DNA of 64,000 nucleotides from Lachnospiraceae bacterium (GTDB lineage Bacteria; Bacillota; Clostridia; Lachnospirales; Lachnospiraceae). Each line of letters begins with the position of its first letter. Position 1 is the first letter of the stretch. Location: assembly GCA_900770345.1 (NCBI GenBank), contig CAAGKF010000344.1, forward strand, positions 35,304-99,303. The letters are read 5' to 3'. Below the pieces are notes generated by a model. The model did no database searches. It was not told the DNA's origin and was given only the letters and a program-made list of their open reading frames with translations. The translations under genes were made by a program, and so were the position numbers. This document shows positions 35,585 to 43,549 of the stretch, one piece after another.

Positions 35585-38181
35585 AAAAATTGATCCGCGG
35601 CCTGACCGCTTTGATTCTTTCTGTCAGCCTGACCCTGACTCCGGCTCTTCAGATTTGTGCCGCTCAGGAAAATACCTCTCAGGCGTCAGTTTCTGATCCC
35701 TCCATCGTTTACATCAGCCGGTATCTGGAAGAAATCTTCAGCCATTATACAGAATATTTGAATTCCGATTATTCTTTTGACAAGCTGCTTACGCGCCAGA
35801 ATTATCTGCACTGTACCTGGGCGGATGCCGTATATTACAAGACACACGCCGTATCTTCGGACTATTACATGGACTCAGATGGCGGCTTTTTTGCCGGTCT
35901 TTTCAGCGCTGCCCATGCGGCAGGACACAATACAACTGCGGCTGTTTCAGCTCCCATCACGTGGGCGGGACATTTTCTGACAGATACAAAGCTGGATCAG
36001 GAAGCCTACGAGGACTGCCTTTCAAAGCTGCTGGCAATGCATGAGAAGGGATTTCTCCAGACTGCTAATAATCAGACAGAATATGATGTCACAAAATCCG
36101 GAGCCGGGGCATACGCAAAGCTGGGCTGGCTTACACTAAAGACAGCATACAAAGTGAGCAGTGTGAAGCTTTCAAAGCTTCTGGACGATCAGGTCGCAAA
36201 ATCTCTGAATACTACTTTTAAAACCTGCAATCTTTCTTTCGATACCATTGGCGTTTCCAGGGAAATGTATCTGAATGGGATGGAGGCGTACACAGCAGCT
36301 CTATATATTAATCTTCATAAAGAACGCCTTGCTTTTCTGCAGGCAATCTGCGACTGCGCAGATCCTGTGGAGGATCAGAAGCTTATTAAGGCGGCGGAGA
36401 AGATGATCGACGTTGCAAATCTGCGCTTATCCGGTCTTTTATTTTCTATGGGTAACCTGAATACCGGCGTGAAGCTGATTGATATACTGGGTAATTTCAG
36501 TGTGGATAAGGGGCTTGATGATCTGGCGGATTTAATTGGCACCTTTGTTTCAGGGGCTGCGGAAACGCTGATAGACAAGCTGCTGGATGATGGAAAGCTT
36601 GCGGAAAATCTCTGTACCGCAGTAAAATTCCTTGGCGGAAATGTGTCTCTCGTTATGGCCGGTTTCGAAATCGGCGGGGCCATTGGAAGTATTATCTGGG
36701 GGGACGCTTATGAGCTTTTTCGGGAAATGATCATTTTGGATCAGATCGGAGCTGCCCTGTCAAGTGCCATGGCCTCCTGTGTGACAGAGTGCAATAAATG
36801 TGATCCGGATAATGACTGGTACAACGGATACGACCCTGTCTACCGCCTGGTTGCTATCGGTGAAGCTCTGTGTTATGTCCGTATTGGGGGAGAATACAGT
36901 GCTCTTAAGTATGTGAAGTGGCTTCGCAGCGAGGTGGAGTCAGAATATGAAGATCTTAAACGTGGGAAATACAGAGAGCTCTACTCTGACGAGTATACGG
37001 ATCACAGGATGGAATTGCTGGAATATCAGCTGGCAGAGCTTCCTGATTCTGAGGAACTGACGGCAGATTATGCCGGAAGAGCCGGCAGATTGAGCGGCTG
37101 CTACAGGGCGCTCGCAGCTATTTTCAGGATGGATGAGCCTCAGGTCATTGTCAGAGCAGCTTCTGAGCATGAGAGGTTTACGGCTGGAGATCAGGTGCTT
37201 ATTGTTGACTGGAAGAAACCGGAGGTAATCCTGACTTCTGATAAAGAAACAGGTGAGCGGATTACAGAAAGCGCTGAGCTTTCCCGTTATGAGAGGCAGA
37301 TTGAAAACAGAATCAGCGAAATCAAAAATGGACTGACGCAAAACGGCGGAAATGCGCATTTTCAGAATGAATGGGACTGCTGGATAGATGTGGGAATGAG
37401 CAGTGTATACGCCGCGGGAGATGCCCTGAGTATTCTGATGTATGACAGTATAACTTATTTCGAAAGCGCCCATTCCATGAAGTATGTGTATTCGCTGAAT
37501 TTTAATACGGTTTTGGGACAGCCCCTGAAACTTGCTGATATCCTTAAGTCCGATGATCCCAATACGAAAAAGAAACTGAAGGAAAAACTGATCCAGGCGC
37601 TGGACGACTGCATGAACGGTTACTCCTTCCTGGGAGATACGTCGGAACAGATTATTGAAAAATATATGCTGGAGGAGCCAAATGAAAAGGACCGGGATCA
37701 TCACTGGTATTTCTCCGAAGAGGGTTTCCATGTAATATTTGATCTTTATGAGATTGCCCCTTACGCCGCAGGAAATCCTGTACTTACGATTCCCTATTCT
37801 CAGCTTGACGACATCATAAAAGAAGAGTATTTCCCGGAGGACAGAAGCGACACCTGGACTGACGGTCACCTGGAGCTTTTGGACAAGACAGCCTTCAGCC
37901 AGGATGACGACTATGCCGGAAATGCGGATGCAGAGGTGTACGGAGATTATGATAAGAGTCTTCACTGTGTTGTTTCCAGAGGCAGTGTTTATGACGCTGT
38001 TATCAGTTATCGGTATGACAGTATTTTGTACTATGCCAATGTGATGACGGGAAATGATGTGGTATGGCTGGAGGATCGTGAAAAGGAGAAATATGTTCTT
38101 GTAACCAGCGGTCTGTACTGGGGACAGACGGCAAGAGCGGGCCAGAGGATTGAGGAGAGCTGGGAAGTGGAAAATCCGTAG
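35581..38181 (+). CDS. Large secreted protein with C-terminal DUF3298 (RsiV-like) domain
   Basis: Protein of 866 residues with a Sec signal peptide cut near 'ICAAQENTS' (about residue 28). The first 350 residues are helical and of unknown family, with a Gly-rich hydrophobic stretch near 355-380 ('VMAGFEIGGAIGSIIWG'). Residues about 610-755 match DUF3298, the lysozyme-binding fold of RsiV: 'TVLGQPLKLADIL', 'WYFSEEGFHVIFDLYEIAPYAAG' and 'LTIPYSQLDDII'. It is coupled to the lipoprotein upstream. Perhaps a surface sensor or binding protein; function not established. Confidence 0.75.
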   Translation: MKKLIRGLTALILSVSLTLTPALQICAAQENTSQASVSDPSIVYISRYLEEIFSHYTEYLNSDYSFDKLLTRQNYLHCTWADAVYYKTHAVSSDYYMDSDGGFFAGLFSAAHAAGHNTTAAVSAPITWAGHFLTDTKLDQEAYEDCLSKLLAMHEKGFLQTANNQTEYDVTKSGAGAYAKLGWLTLKTAYKVSSVKLSKLLDDQVAKSLNTTFKTCNLSFDTIGVSREMYLNGMEAYTAALYINLHKERLAFLQAICDCADPVEDQKLIKAAEKMIDVANLRLSGLLFSMGNLNTGVKLIDILGNFSVDKGLDDLADLIGTFVSGAAETLIDKLLDDGKLAENLCTAVKFLGGNVSLVMAGFEIGGAIGSIIWGDAYELFREMIILDQIGAALSSAMASCVTECNKCDPDNDWYNGYDPVYRLVAIGEALCYVRIGGEYSALKYVKWLRSEVESEYEDLKRGKYRELYSDEYTDHRMELLEYQLAELPDSEELTADYAGRAGRLSGCYRALAAIFRMDEPQVIVRAASEHERFTAGDQVLIVDWKKPEVILTSDKETGERITESAELSRYERQIENRISEIKNGLTQNGGNAHFQNEWDCWIDVGMSSVYAAGDALSILMYDSITYFESAHSMKYVYSLNFNTVLGQPLKLADILKSDDPNTKKKLKEKLIQALDDCMNGYSFLGDTSEQIIEKYMLEEPNEKDRDHHWYFSEEGFHVIFDLYEIAPYAAGNPVLTIPYSQLDDIIKEEYFPEDRSDTWTDGHLELLDKTAFSQDDDYAGNADAEVYGDYDKSLHCVVSRGSVYDAVISYRYDSILYYANVMTGNDVVWLEDREKEKYVLVTSGLYWGQTARAGQRIEESWEVENP

Positions 38182-38204
38182 ATCATAAAAAAACAGGATA
38201 TTTT

Positions 38205-38237
38205 CTGCCGGCAGGTTTTTCCCGCCGGCAGATTTTT
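38205..38237 (+). terminator. Intrinsic terminator after the DUF3298 gene
   Basis: CTGCCGGC (38205-38212) pairs with GCCGGCAG (38224-38231) around an 11-base loop, followed by ATTTTT. Confidence 0.8.
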
Positions 38238-38284
38238 GACTGACTGCTTTCTAAATGCCTGAATAAGTATTGCAGGGTATCGGA

Positions 38285-39724
38285 TTAAAAACGAAAATCC
38301 CGGATTCCCTGTTCAATCTTCTCCAGGTGGTCCCTGGCAATTTCCCGGACACGTTCCTTCGGAATGTTGTTTAATTCCGCACGGATCAGGGCTTCACCGA
38401 TGGCTCGTGTCTCCGGTCCTGCGTAATCCATCAGATATTCCTTCAGAGTCATTAACGCGTTGGGATGGCAGCAGTTCTGGATCTGTCCGTTTTTGCACAG
38501 ACTCATAAAACGATCTCCTGTTCGGCCTTCACGGTAACAGGCCGTGCAGAAGGACGGGATGTAGCCGAAGCTCATCAGCCACTGTACGACTTCCTCCAGT
38601 GTTCTTTGATCCGATACATCAAACTGCTCCGTGTCTGTAGGGCGGATCTCCTCGCAGTAGCCTCCCACAGAAGTACGGGAAGCGCCGGAAATCTGTGATA
38701 CTCCCAGGCGGATGACCTGTTCCCGCACCTTCTGACTTTCACGGGTAGAGATGATCATACCTGTATAGGGAACCGCGATACGGATCAGAGCGCATATTTT
38801 GGCGAAAATATCATCACTGATTCCATTGTCAAATACAGAAGGATCAATATCATCTGCCCGTTTGATCCGCGGAACGCTGATGGTATGAGGTCCTACGCCG
38901 TGTACTGCTTCCAGATGTTCCGCGTGCATTAAGAGGCCTGCGAATTCGTATTTGTACAGCTCCAGGCCGAACAATACGCCCAGACCTACATCATCAATTC
39001 CGCCTTCCATGGCACGATCCATTGCTTCCGTGTGATAATTATAGTCATGCTTTGGTCCGGTGGGATGCAGCTGCAGATAGCTTTCCTTATGGTAGGTTTC
39101 CTGAAACAGGATATAGGTGCCGATCCCGGCTTCCTTAAGCATTCGATATTCCTCTGCAGTTGTTGCCGCAATATTTACATTGACACGGCGGATAGCACCG
39201 TTTTTGTGCTTGATGGAGTAGATGGTCTGAATGCATTCCAGGATATACTCAATGGGATTATTTTTTGGATCTTCACCGGCTTCGATCGCCAGACGTTTAT
39301 GTCCCATATCCTGCAGAGCGATTACCTCACGGCGAACCTCTTCCTGTGTCAGTTTTTTGCGCGGAATGTGTCTGTTCTTCGCGTGGTAAGGACAGTACAC
39401 ACATCCGTTGATGCAGTAGTTGGATAAATACAGCGGTGCAAACATTACGATCCGGTTGCCGTAATAAGCCAGTTTGATTTCCTCGGCCAGTTTGTACATC
39501 TGTTTTGTGATTTCCTGGTCTTCACAGGCCAGAAGTACAGATGCCTCTCTGTGGCTAAGCCCGGCACATACTGTGCCGGAAGCAGTTTTTCTCGGCTTTG
39601 CTTTTTCCAGAATATTCCGTATAAGTTCCATGTTATTTTTGTTTTTTTCTGCGTACTCCAGCGTTTCCAGGATTTCCTCATGGTTAATAAATTCATCGGC
39701 GCAAAGTGATTTTGGGTTGTACAT
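38285..39724 (-). CDS. hydG: [FeFe]-hydrogenase H-cluster radical SAM maturase HydG
   Basis: Cleaves tyrosine to p-cresol and dehydroglycine, giving the CO and cyanide ligands of the hydrogenase H-cluster. The 479 residues match the family. The radical SAM CX3CX2C cluster site is in 'NYCINGCVYCPYHAKN'; the C-terminal second cluster site is CX2C plus a later Cys in 'FCTACYREGRTGDRF' and 'NGQIQNCCHPNAL'. A good GGAGGA site precedes the ATG. The other maturases (hydE, hydF) and the hydrogenase itself are not in this window. The 5' leader holds a terminator-like hairpin that may control it. Confidence 0.96.
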   Translation of the reverse strand: MYNPKSLCADEFINHEEILETLEYAEKNKNNMELIRNILEKAKPRKTASGTVCAGLSHREASVLLACEDQEITKQMYKLAEEIKLAYYGNRIVMFAPLYLSNYCINGCVYCPYHAKNRHIPRKKLTQEEVRREVIALQDMGHKRLAIEAGEDPKNNPIEYILECIQTIYSIKHKNGAIRRVNVNIAATTAEEYRMLKEAGIGTYILFQETYHKESYLQLHPTGPKHDYNYHTEAMDRAMEGGIDDVGLGVLFGLELYKYEFAGLLMHAEHLEAVHGVGPHTISVPRIKRADDIDPSVFDNGISDDIFAKICALIRIAVPYTGMIISTRESQKVREQVIRLGVSQISGASRTSVGGYCEEIRPTDTEQFDVSDQRTLEEVVQWLMSFGYIPSFCTACYREGRTGDRFMSLCKNGQIQNCCHPNALMTLKEYLMDYAGPETRAIGEALIRAELNNIPKERVREIARDHLEKIEQGIRDFRF

Positions 39725-39764
39725 AAAACGTTCCTCCTGATAAAAGTAATGGGCAATGTTAAAC

Positions 39765-39839
39765 GCAAAAATACTGCCGGCAGAGACTGCCTTTTGTGAT
39801 CACGATGGTACACAAAAGGAAGTCGATTCTGCCCGCAGT
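39765..39839 (-). promoter_or_regulatory. Terminator-like structured leader of hydG (attenuator candidate)
   Basis: Reading the minus strand, an outer stem (39828-39839 with 39773-39784, 11 of 12 pairs) encloses an inner nine-pair stem (39811-39819 with 39090-98 equivalent arm at 39790-39798), and the structure is followed at once by ATTTTTGC. It lies about 40 bases before the hydG ATG, inside its presumed leader; a TTGACA-like -35 (39955-39960) lies further upstream. A short open frame with its own Shine-Dalgarno (GAGGTGG) starts at 39867 and runs through the hairpin, so translation could decide the fold. Confidence 0.5.
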
Positions 39840-40096
39840 ATCGACATGCGTTTTGTACATGGCGCATAACTTCCACCTCAGAATATATGCGGGAACATAT
39901 TTCTTTGTGTCAGGTACCATTATCACAGATATTCAGTTTTCACGTTGTTTACTTTGTCAAAAGAACAGAACTCATCTCGTGACTCAGTAGAACTGCCTTT
40001 TTTATTATAAAGTCTTTGCATCAGAAGCGCAAGGTTTTATTTTTCTCTATGTATATTTTTCCGCTGCAGTCAGCAGCTCTTTTCAGAGATAATTTT
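39840..40096. other. Intergenic stretch between hydG leader and DUF6465 gene
   Basis: About 260 AT-rich bases that hold the probable hydG promoter region and the end of the DUF6465 transcript. A GCTGC-AGTCA-GCAGC hairpin occurs near 40067-40081; it is followed by TCTTTT on the plus strand, not on the strand of the neighbouring genes. Confidence 0.4.
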
Positions 40097-40369
40097 TTAC
40101 AGAGCTACTTTATATTCGTCTGCTCCTTCACCGTTTACTGTATAGTAAGCGGCATTTTCTTCCGGTTTGATGTAGAGCTCAATTGTTTTGATTTCAGTAT
40201 TTTTATTCAGTCCTTTGTAAGAATCCACAGCTGCGGCCAGAATTTCTTTTGCGGCAATTTCTCTGCCTGCAAACTGGAATACTACAGATGCCTGTGGTTC
40301 TGTCTTTACAGAAGCTGCCTTTGTATTTGCGGCGCCTGCTTTCTGAGTGGTAGTTTTCTTTTTGATCAT
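40097..40369 (-). CDS. DUF6465 family protein
   Basis: Small protein of 90 residues. The N-terminus is basic and Lys/Thr/Ala-rich ('IKKKTTTQKAGAANTKAAS'), then a compact domain ('ASVVFQFAGREIAAKEILA', 'KTIELYIKPEENAAYYTVNG') characteristic of the DUF6465 family of Clostridia. Function unknown; no membrane segment. A GGAGAACTGTT-type Shine-Dalgarno precedes the ATG. It is monocistronic between hydG and the LysR gene on the same strand. Confidence 0.8.
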   Translation of the reverse strand: MIKKKTTTQKAGAANTKAASVKTEPQASVVFQFAGREIAAKEILAAAVDSYKGLNKNTEIKTIELYIKPEENAAYYTVNGEGADEYKVAL

Positions 40370-40505
40370 AACAGTTCTCCTCTTTCAATACAGATTCTTG
40401 TGCCGAAATTCTTGTAAAATTTAAACACAATGGAACGTATTATATAGCCAATTCCAGTATTTGTCAACCAATAGTTCTGCCGCGGTTTAATTTCAGCACA
40501 GAATA

Positions 40506-41453
40506 TTAAGATGTTCCCGGTCTGTCCGACGGAATACTCTGCGGATATTTTGCTTTTAAATATTCTTTAAACTGCAGAAGTTCTTTTCCCGCATTTCTGC
40601 GCCAGGCGATCAGGCTGAAAGATTTTTCAGGCAGTACGAAACGTTTCAGAGCTTCGTCACACCAGTCGGAGGTAATTGTATCTCCGATAAAAATGTAATT
40701 ATTAATCTTCAAGCTGAACAGAAGGGAGCGAACGGTACGAAAGGTAGCCCGTATGTCCGGTACAAATCCATAGCGGCTGCAGAGGGAAGACAGCCAGTTT
40801 GCGTAAGAAGGATGCATTGTCGGATCGAGAGAGACGATAGGCTGCTCCCGGAGATCAGAAAAATCGACGGTCTCATTATGAAACAGACTATTTCCCTCTG
40901 GAACAAATACAGCCACATCGGAATCAAAAGCCTTCTCCCAGGGAAGCTCCTGTTCTGTCAGATAAGGAATTTCAAAATCACTGGTCTGGACGATATCCAG
41001 CATACCATGGTTTAATAATTCCACAAGCCGGTGCATATCGTGTTTTTCAGCGGTAATCTCAACCCGGGGGTGAGCCTTCATATATTCGATAATGATCCGG
41101 CGGATCAGCTGGTCTACATCTGATGAAGAGTCCACAAATCCCAGAACGATTTTATGCTGCTGCTCGTCCTGACAGGAGCGGGCCCGTTCGATGCTTTTAT
41201 TAAAAGAGCCGACAAACTGTCGCCAGTCTTTGGCCAGAAGCAGAGCTGCCGGTGTGGGTGTAAGCTCGTGAGGTTTTCGGATGAAAAGCACAAGATCAAG
41301 CTCGTTTTCCATGGAGGCAATGGTTTTGCTGATCATGGAAGGGGTAAAGCTGAAATGATTTGCTACCTGTGTGAAGTTTTTTAATTCTACCGCTTTTAAA
41401 AAAATCTGTATCTGCTGTACGGAGATATTCCACAGCTTTGGAGGTCTGTTCAT
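40506..41453 (-). CDS. LysR family transcriptional regulator
   Basis: Regulator of 315 residues from the ATG at 41453; the longer open frame upstream has no family similarity. The N-terminal helix-turn-helix is in 'NFTQVANHFSFTPSMISKTIASMENEL' (about residues 20-50), followed by a ligand-binding domain with 'IVLGFVDSSSDVDQLIRR' and 'FVPEGNSLF'. It is divergent from the membrane protein and molybdenum hydroxylase operon starting at 41676 and is the likely regulator of that operon. A minus-strand promoter is seen at 41532-41559. Confidence 0.9.
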   Translation of the reverse strand: MNRPPKLWNISVQQIQIFLKAVELKNFTQVANHFSFTPSMISKTIASMENELDLVLFIRKPHELTPTPAALLLAKDWRQFVGSFNKSIERARSCQDEQQHKIVLGFVDSSSDVDQLIRRIIIEYMKAHPRVEITAEKHDMHRLVELLNHGMLDIVQTSDFEIPYLTEQELPWEKAFDSDVAVFVPEGNSLFHNETVDFSDLREQPIVSLDPTMHPSYANWLSSLCSRYGFVPDIRATFRTVRSLLFSLKINNYIFIGDTITSDWCDEALKRFVLPEKSFSLIAWRRNAGKELLQFKEYLKAKYPQSIPSDRPGTS

Positions 41454-41492
41454 CTGAAAATTCCGCCTTTCCCCTGAGAATAAAAAGTATGT

Positions 41493-41518
41493 GGATGACG
41501 GCAGGAATGCCATCATCC
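41493..41518. promoter_or_regulatory. Inverted repeat at the LysR transcription start, operator candidate
   Basis: GGATGA-c-GGCA-ggaa-TGCC-a-TCATCC: ten pairs with one mismatch, placed just downstream of the LysR -10 element. Autoregulation at this site, or a stable leader hairpin, are both possible. Confidence 0.4.
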
Positions 41519-41531
41519 GGATTCCAGTTGA

Positions 41532-41559
41532 ATTATACCATGCAATTCCATTTTGTAAA
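41532..41559 (-). promoter_or_regulatory. Promoter of the LysR gene
   Basis: On the minus strand TTTACA (41559-41554) and TATAAT (41537-41532) are separated by 16 bases, and the -10 is preceded by TGG, close to an extended -10. Confidence 0.6.
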
Positions 41560-41675
41560 AGCATGTTCCATCCATTCACTTCCGTTCGGAGGCTGTCGGT
41601 TATAAAATTAACATATAAGACAGTCGACTGGAAATGAAACTGATGACAATTCTTTTTATGTGATTGGAGGAAGGA

Positions 41676-42164
41676 ATGAGCACGCAAAGAAAAATCGATT
41701 TAGTGATGAATCTGATGTACAATCTTTTGCTGGCTGTTTTATTTTCACTGATTGCGGAAGTGATCAATGCCGGAGGCGTAAAGTGGCCGATGATAGCTGT
41801 GGATACGTTGATCAGCTATATACTGGAAATGCTGATTGCTTTGTTTTTGCCTTTTACCGGATGGGGACAGCAGTTTGCGCTTCGCAGAGCAGTTCCGGGG
41901 ACAAAAAAGTTCAGGATGCTTTGCGCGTCTGTCACTGCTGCATGCTTTGCTACGCTGATGAGTGTGGCAATGAGCTTTATTAGCTGTATCCTGATGCTGC
42001 ATCTTCCGGTTATGGCATGGTTGGCGGCATGGATGAGAATATGGCTGCTGTTCGTTGTGATTGCATGGGGATGTTCTTATCTTATGATTCCATTTTTCAT
42101 CGAACTGGCGAAGAAGCTGCTTCATATTCCGGCGAATTATAATCCGTTTAACGAAAATAAATAA
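41676..42164 (+). CDS. Four-helix membrane protein, DUF2798-like
   Basis: Integral membrane protein of 162 residues with four hydrophobic helices arranged as two similar halves ('MYNLLLAVLFSLIAEVINAG' and 'FATLMSVAMSFISCILML'), each followed by an amphipathic segment ending in a basic patch. This resembles DUF2798, but the assignment is tentative. GGAGGAAGGA precedes the ATG by a few bases. It is the first gene of the operon that continues 11 bases later with the molybdenum hydroxylase FAD subunit, divergent from the LysR gene. It may transport the hydroxylase substrate or anchor something; function unknown. Confidence 0.65.
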   Translation: MSTQRKIDLVMNLMYNLLLAVLFSLIAEVINAGGVKWPMIAVDTLISYILEMLIALFLPFTGWGQQFALRRAVPGTKKFRMLCASVTAACFATLMSVAMSFISCILMLHLPVMAWLAAWMRIWLLFVVIAWGCSYLMIPFFIELAKKLLHIPANYNPFNENK

Positions 42165-42175
42165 GGAGGAAACCA

Positions 42176-43057
42176 ATGGTATTACCAAATTTTGACTATT
42201 TCATTCCATCAAATCTGGATGAAGCTTCCCGTATGCTGGCTGAGCTGGGACCTGAAGCGAGAGTGATGGCCGGCGCTACTGATCTAATCATCCCGATGAA
42301 GGATCATGCGCTGAAGCCGGAGCCGAAATATTTAATTGACATTAAAAAAATTGAAGGTCTGGATTACCTGAAATTTGATGACAGGGAAGGACTGAAGATT
42401 GGAGCCCTCACAACACTTCGTACGCTGGAGCACGCAGAGCTTGTGAAGGAAAAATATCCCGCGGTAGCAGCGGCAGCCAAAAGCATAGCATCTACGCAGA
42501 TCCGCGCAAAAGGAACCATGGCGGGAAATATCTGCAATGCATCTCCCTCCTGTGACTCCGGGCCTATTGTTCTTGCGTCTGATGCAGGAATACTTGTACA
42601 TAATACGGAGGGGGACCGGGAGATAAGGGCTTCTGAATTTTTTAGAGGAGTGAAAAAAACAGCGCTGGAACCGGGAGACATTGTGACCGGAATCGTATTC
42701 CCGCCGTTGGAAAAGAATCAGAAGGCAGTCTATCTGAAGCATGCGGTCAGAAAGGCCATGGACCTGGCAATCGTAGGAGTTGCGGTTATTATTAAGGTGG
42801 AAAATGAGATCTGTACTGACGCCCGGATCGCTCTTGGTGCAGTTGCGGCTACGCCTATACGTGCGCCGAAGGCGGAGGAAGCGCTGATCGGCAGGAGGCT
42901 TACGGATGAAGTGATTGAAGAAGCGGCGCAGCTGGCAATGGATTCCTGCAGTCCGATTTCTGATATCAGAGCGTCAAAGGAATACCGCAGCGCCATGGTA
43001 AAGGTATTTACCAGACGAGCGATCAAAAAAGCTCTGGAACAGATGCAGGAGGTGTAA
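42176..43057 (+). CDS. Molybdenum hydroxylase, FAD-binding subunit
   Basis: FAD subunit (293 residues) of a xanthine dehydrogenase-family enzyme; passes electrons from the Fe-S subunit to NAD or another acceptor. FAD-binding blocks are 'RVMAGATDLIIPMKD' near residue 30 and 'GTMAGNICNASPSCDSGP' near 115; the C-terminal CO-dehydrogenase flavoprotein domain (about 180-285) is present. It lacks the extra 4Fe-4S insertion of 4-hydroxybenzoyl-CoA reductase. Next gene begins three bases after the stop. Confidence 0.94.
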   Translation: MVLPNFDYFIPSNLDEASRMLAELGPEARVMAGATDLIIPMKDHALKPEPKYLIDIKKIEGLDYLKFDDREGLKIGALTTLRTLEHAELVKEKYPAVAAAAKSIASTQIRAKGTMAGNICNASPSCDSGPIVLASDAGILVHNTEGDREIRASEFFRGVKKTALEPGDIVTGIVFPPLEKNQKAVYLKHAVRKAMDLAIVGVAVIIKVENEICTDARIALGAVAATPIRAPKAEEALIGRRLTDEVIEEAAQLAMDSCSPISDIRASKEYRSAMVKVFTRRAIKKALEQMQEV

Positions 43058-43060
43058 AAC

Positions 43061-43546
43061 ATGAAGCGTATCATAAATTTAATTATAAACGGGGATCCGG
43101 TGGAGGCCGTGGTAAAGGATAATACAACACTTCTGGATTTTCTCAGAGACCATCTGGGGCTGACCGGGACAAAAAAGGGATGTGAGCAGGGAGAATGCGG
43201 AGCCTGTACGGTTCAGCTGGATGATCTTCCGGTAAATTCCTGCAGCACACTGGCAGTGGAGTGTGACGGACACGAGATCACTACGATTGAAGGTGTGGCA
43301 AAGGACGGAAAACTGCACCCTCTTCAGAAGCAGTTTCTTGACAAATGGGCGCTTCAGTGCGGGTATTGTACACCGGGCATGATCATATCCGCCAAATGTC
43401 TTCTGGAGAAGAATCCTCATCCGTCGGAGCTTGAAATCAGAGAAGCTATTGAAGGGAATCTATGCCGCTGTACCGGATATGCCAAAATTGTGGAAGCAAT
43501 TCAGGCGGCTGCTGCCGATATGGCTGCTATTGTAAAGGAGGGATAA
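43061..43546 (+). CDS. Molybdenum hydroxylase, [2Fe-2S] subunit
   Basis: Small subunit (161 residues) with two [2Fe-2S] clusters. The N-terminal plant-ferredoxin-type site is 'GCEQGECGACTVQLDD' plus a later Cys in 'NSCSTLAV'; the C-terminal helical domain has 'QCGYCTPGMI' and 'NLCRCTGYAKIVEA'. These are the standard motifs of CoxS/XdhC-like subunits. It is placed between the FAD and Moco subunits with gaps of three bases on each side. Confidence 0.96.
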   Translation: MKRIINLIINGDPVEAVVKDNTTLLDFLRDHLGLTGTKKGCEQGECGACTVQLDDLPVNSCSTLAVECDGHEITTIEGVAKDGKLHPLQKQFLDKWALQCGYCTPGMIISAKCLLEKNPHPSELEIREAIEGNLCRCTGYAKIVEAIQAAAADMAAIVKEG

Positions 43547-43549
43547 TGT

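Noticed and set aside
36940..37965. 341-codon minus-strand open frame inside the DUF3298 gene
   Set aside because: Opposes a coding region with signal peptide and a recognisable domain; the antisense product has no domain.
39445..39876. 143-codon minus-strand frame starting in the hydG leader
   Set aside because: It overlaps hydG by about 280 bases in another frame, and its C-terminal part is nonsense. Only its start region was kept, as a possible leader element.
39725..39960. TPP or other known riboswitch in the hydG leader
   Set aside because: I looked for the conserved cores of common riboswitch classes and did not see them; only a two-tier terminator-like hairpin is supported.
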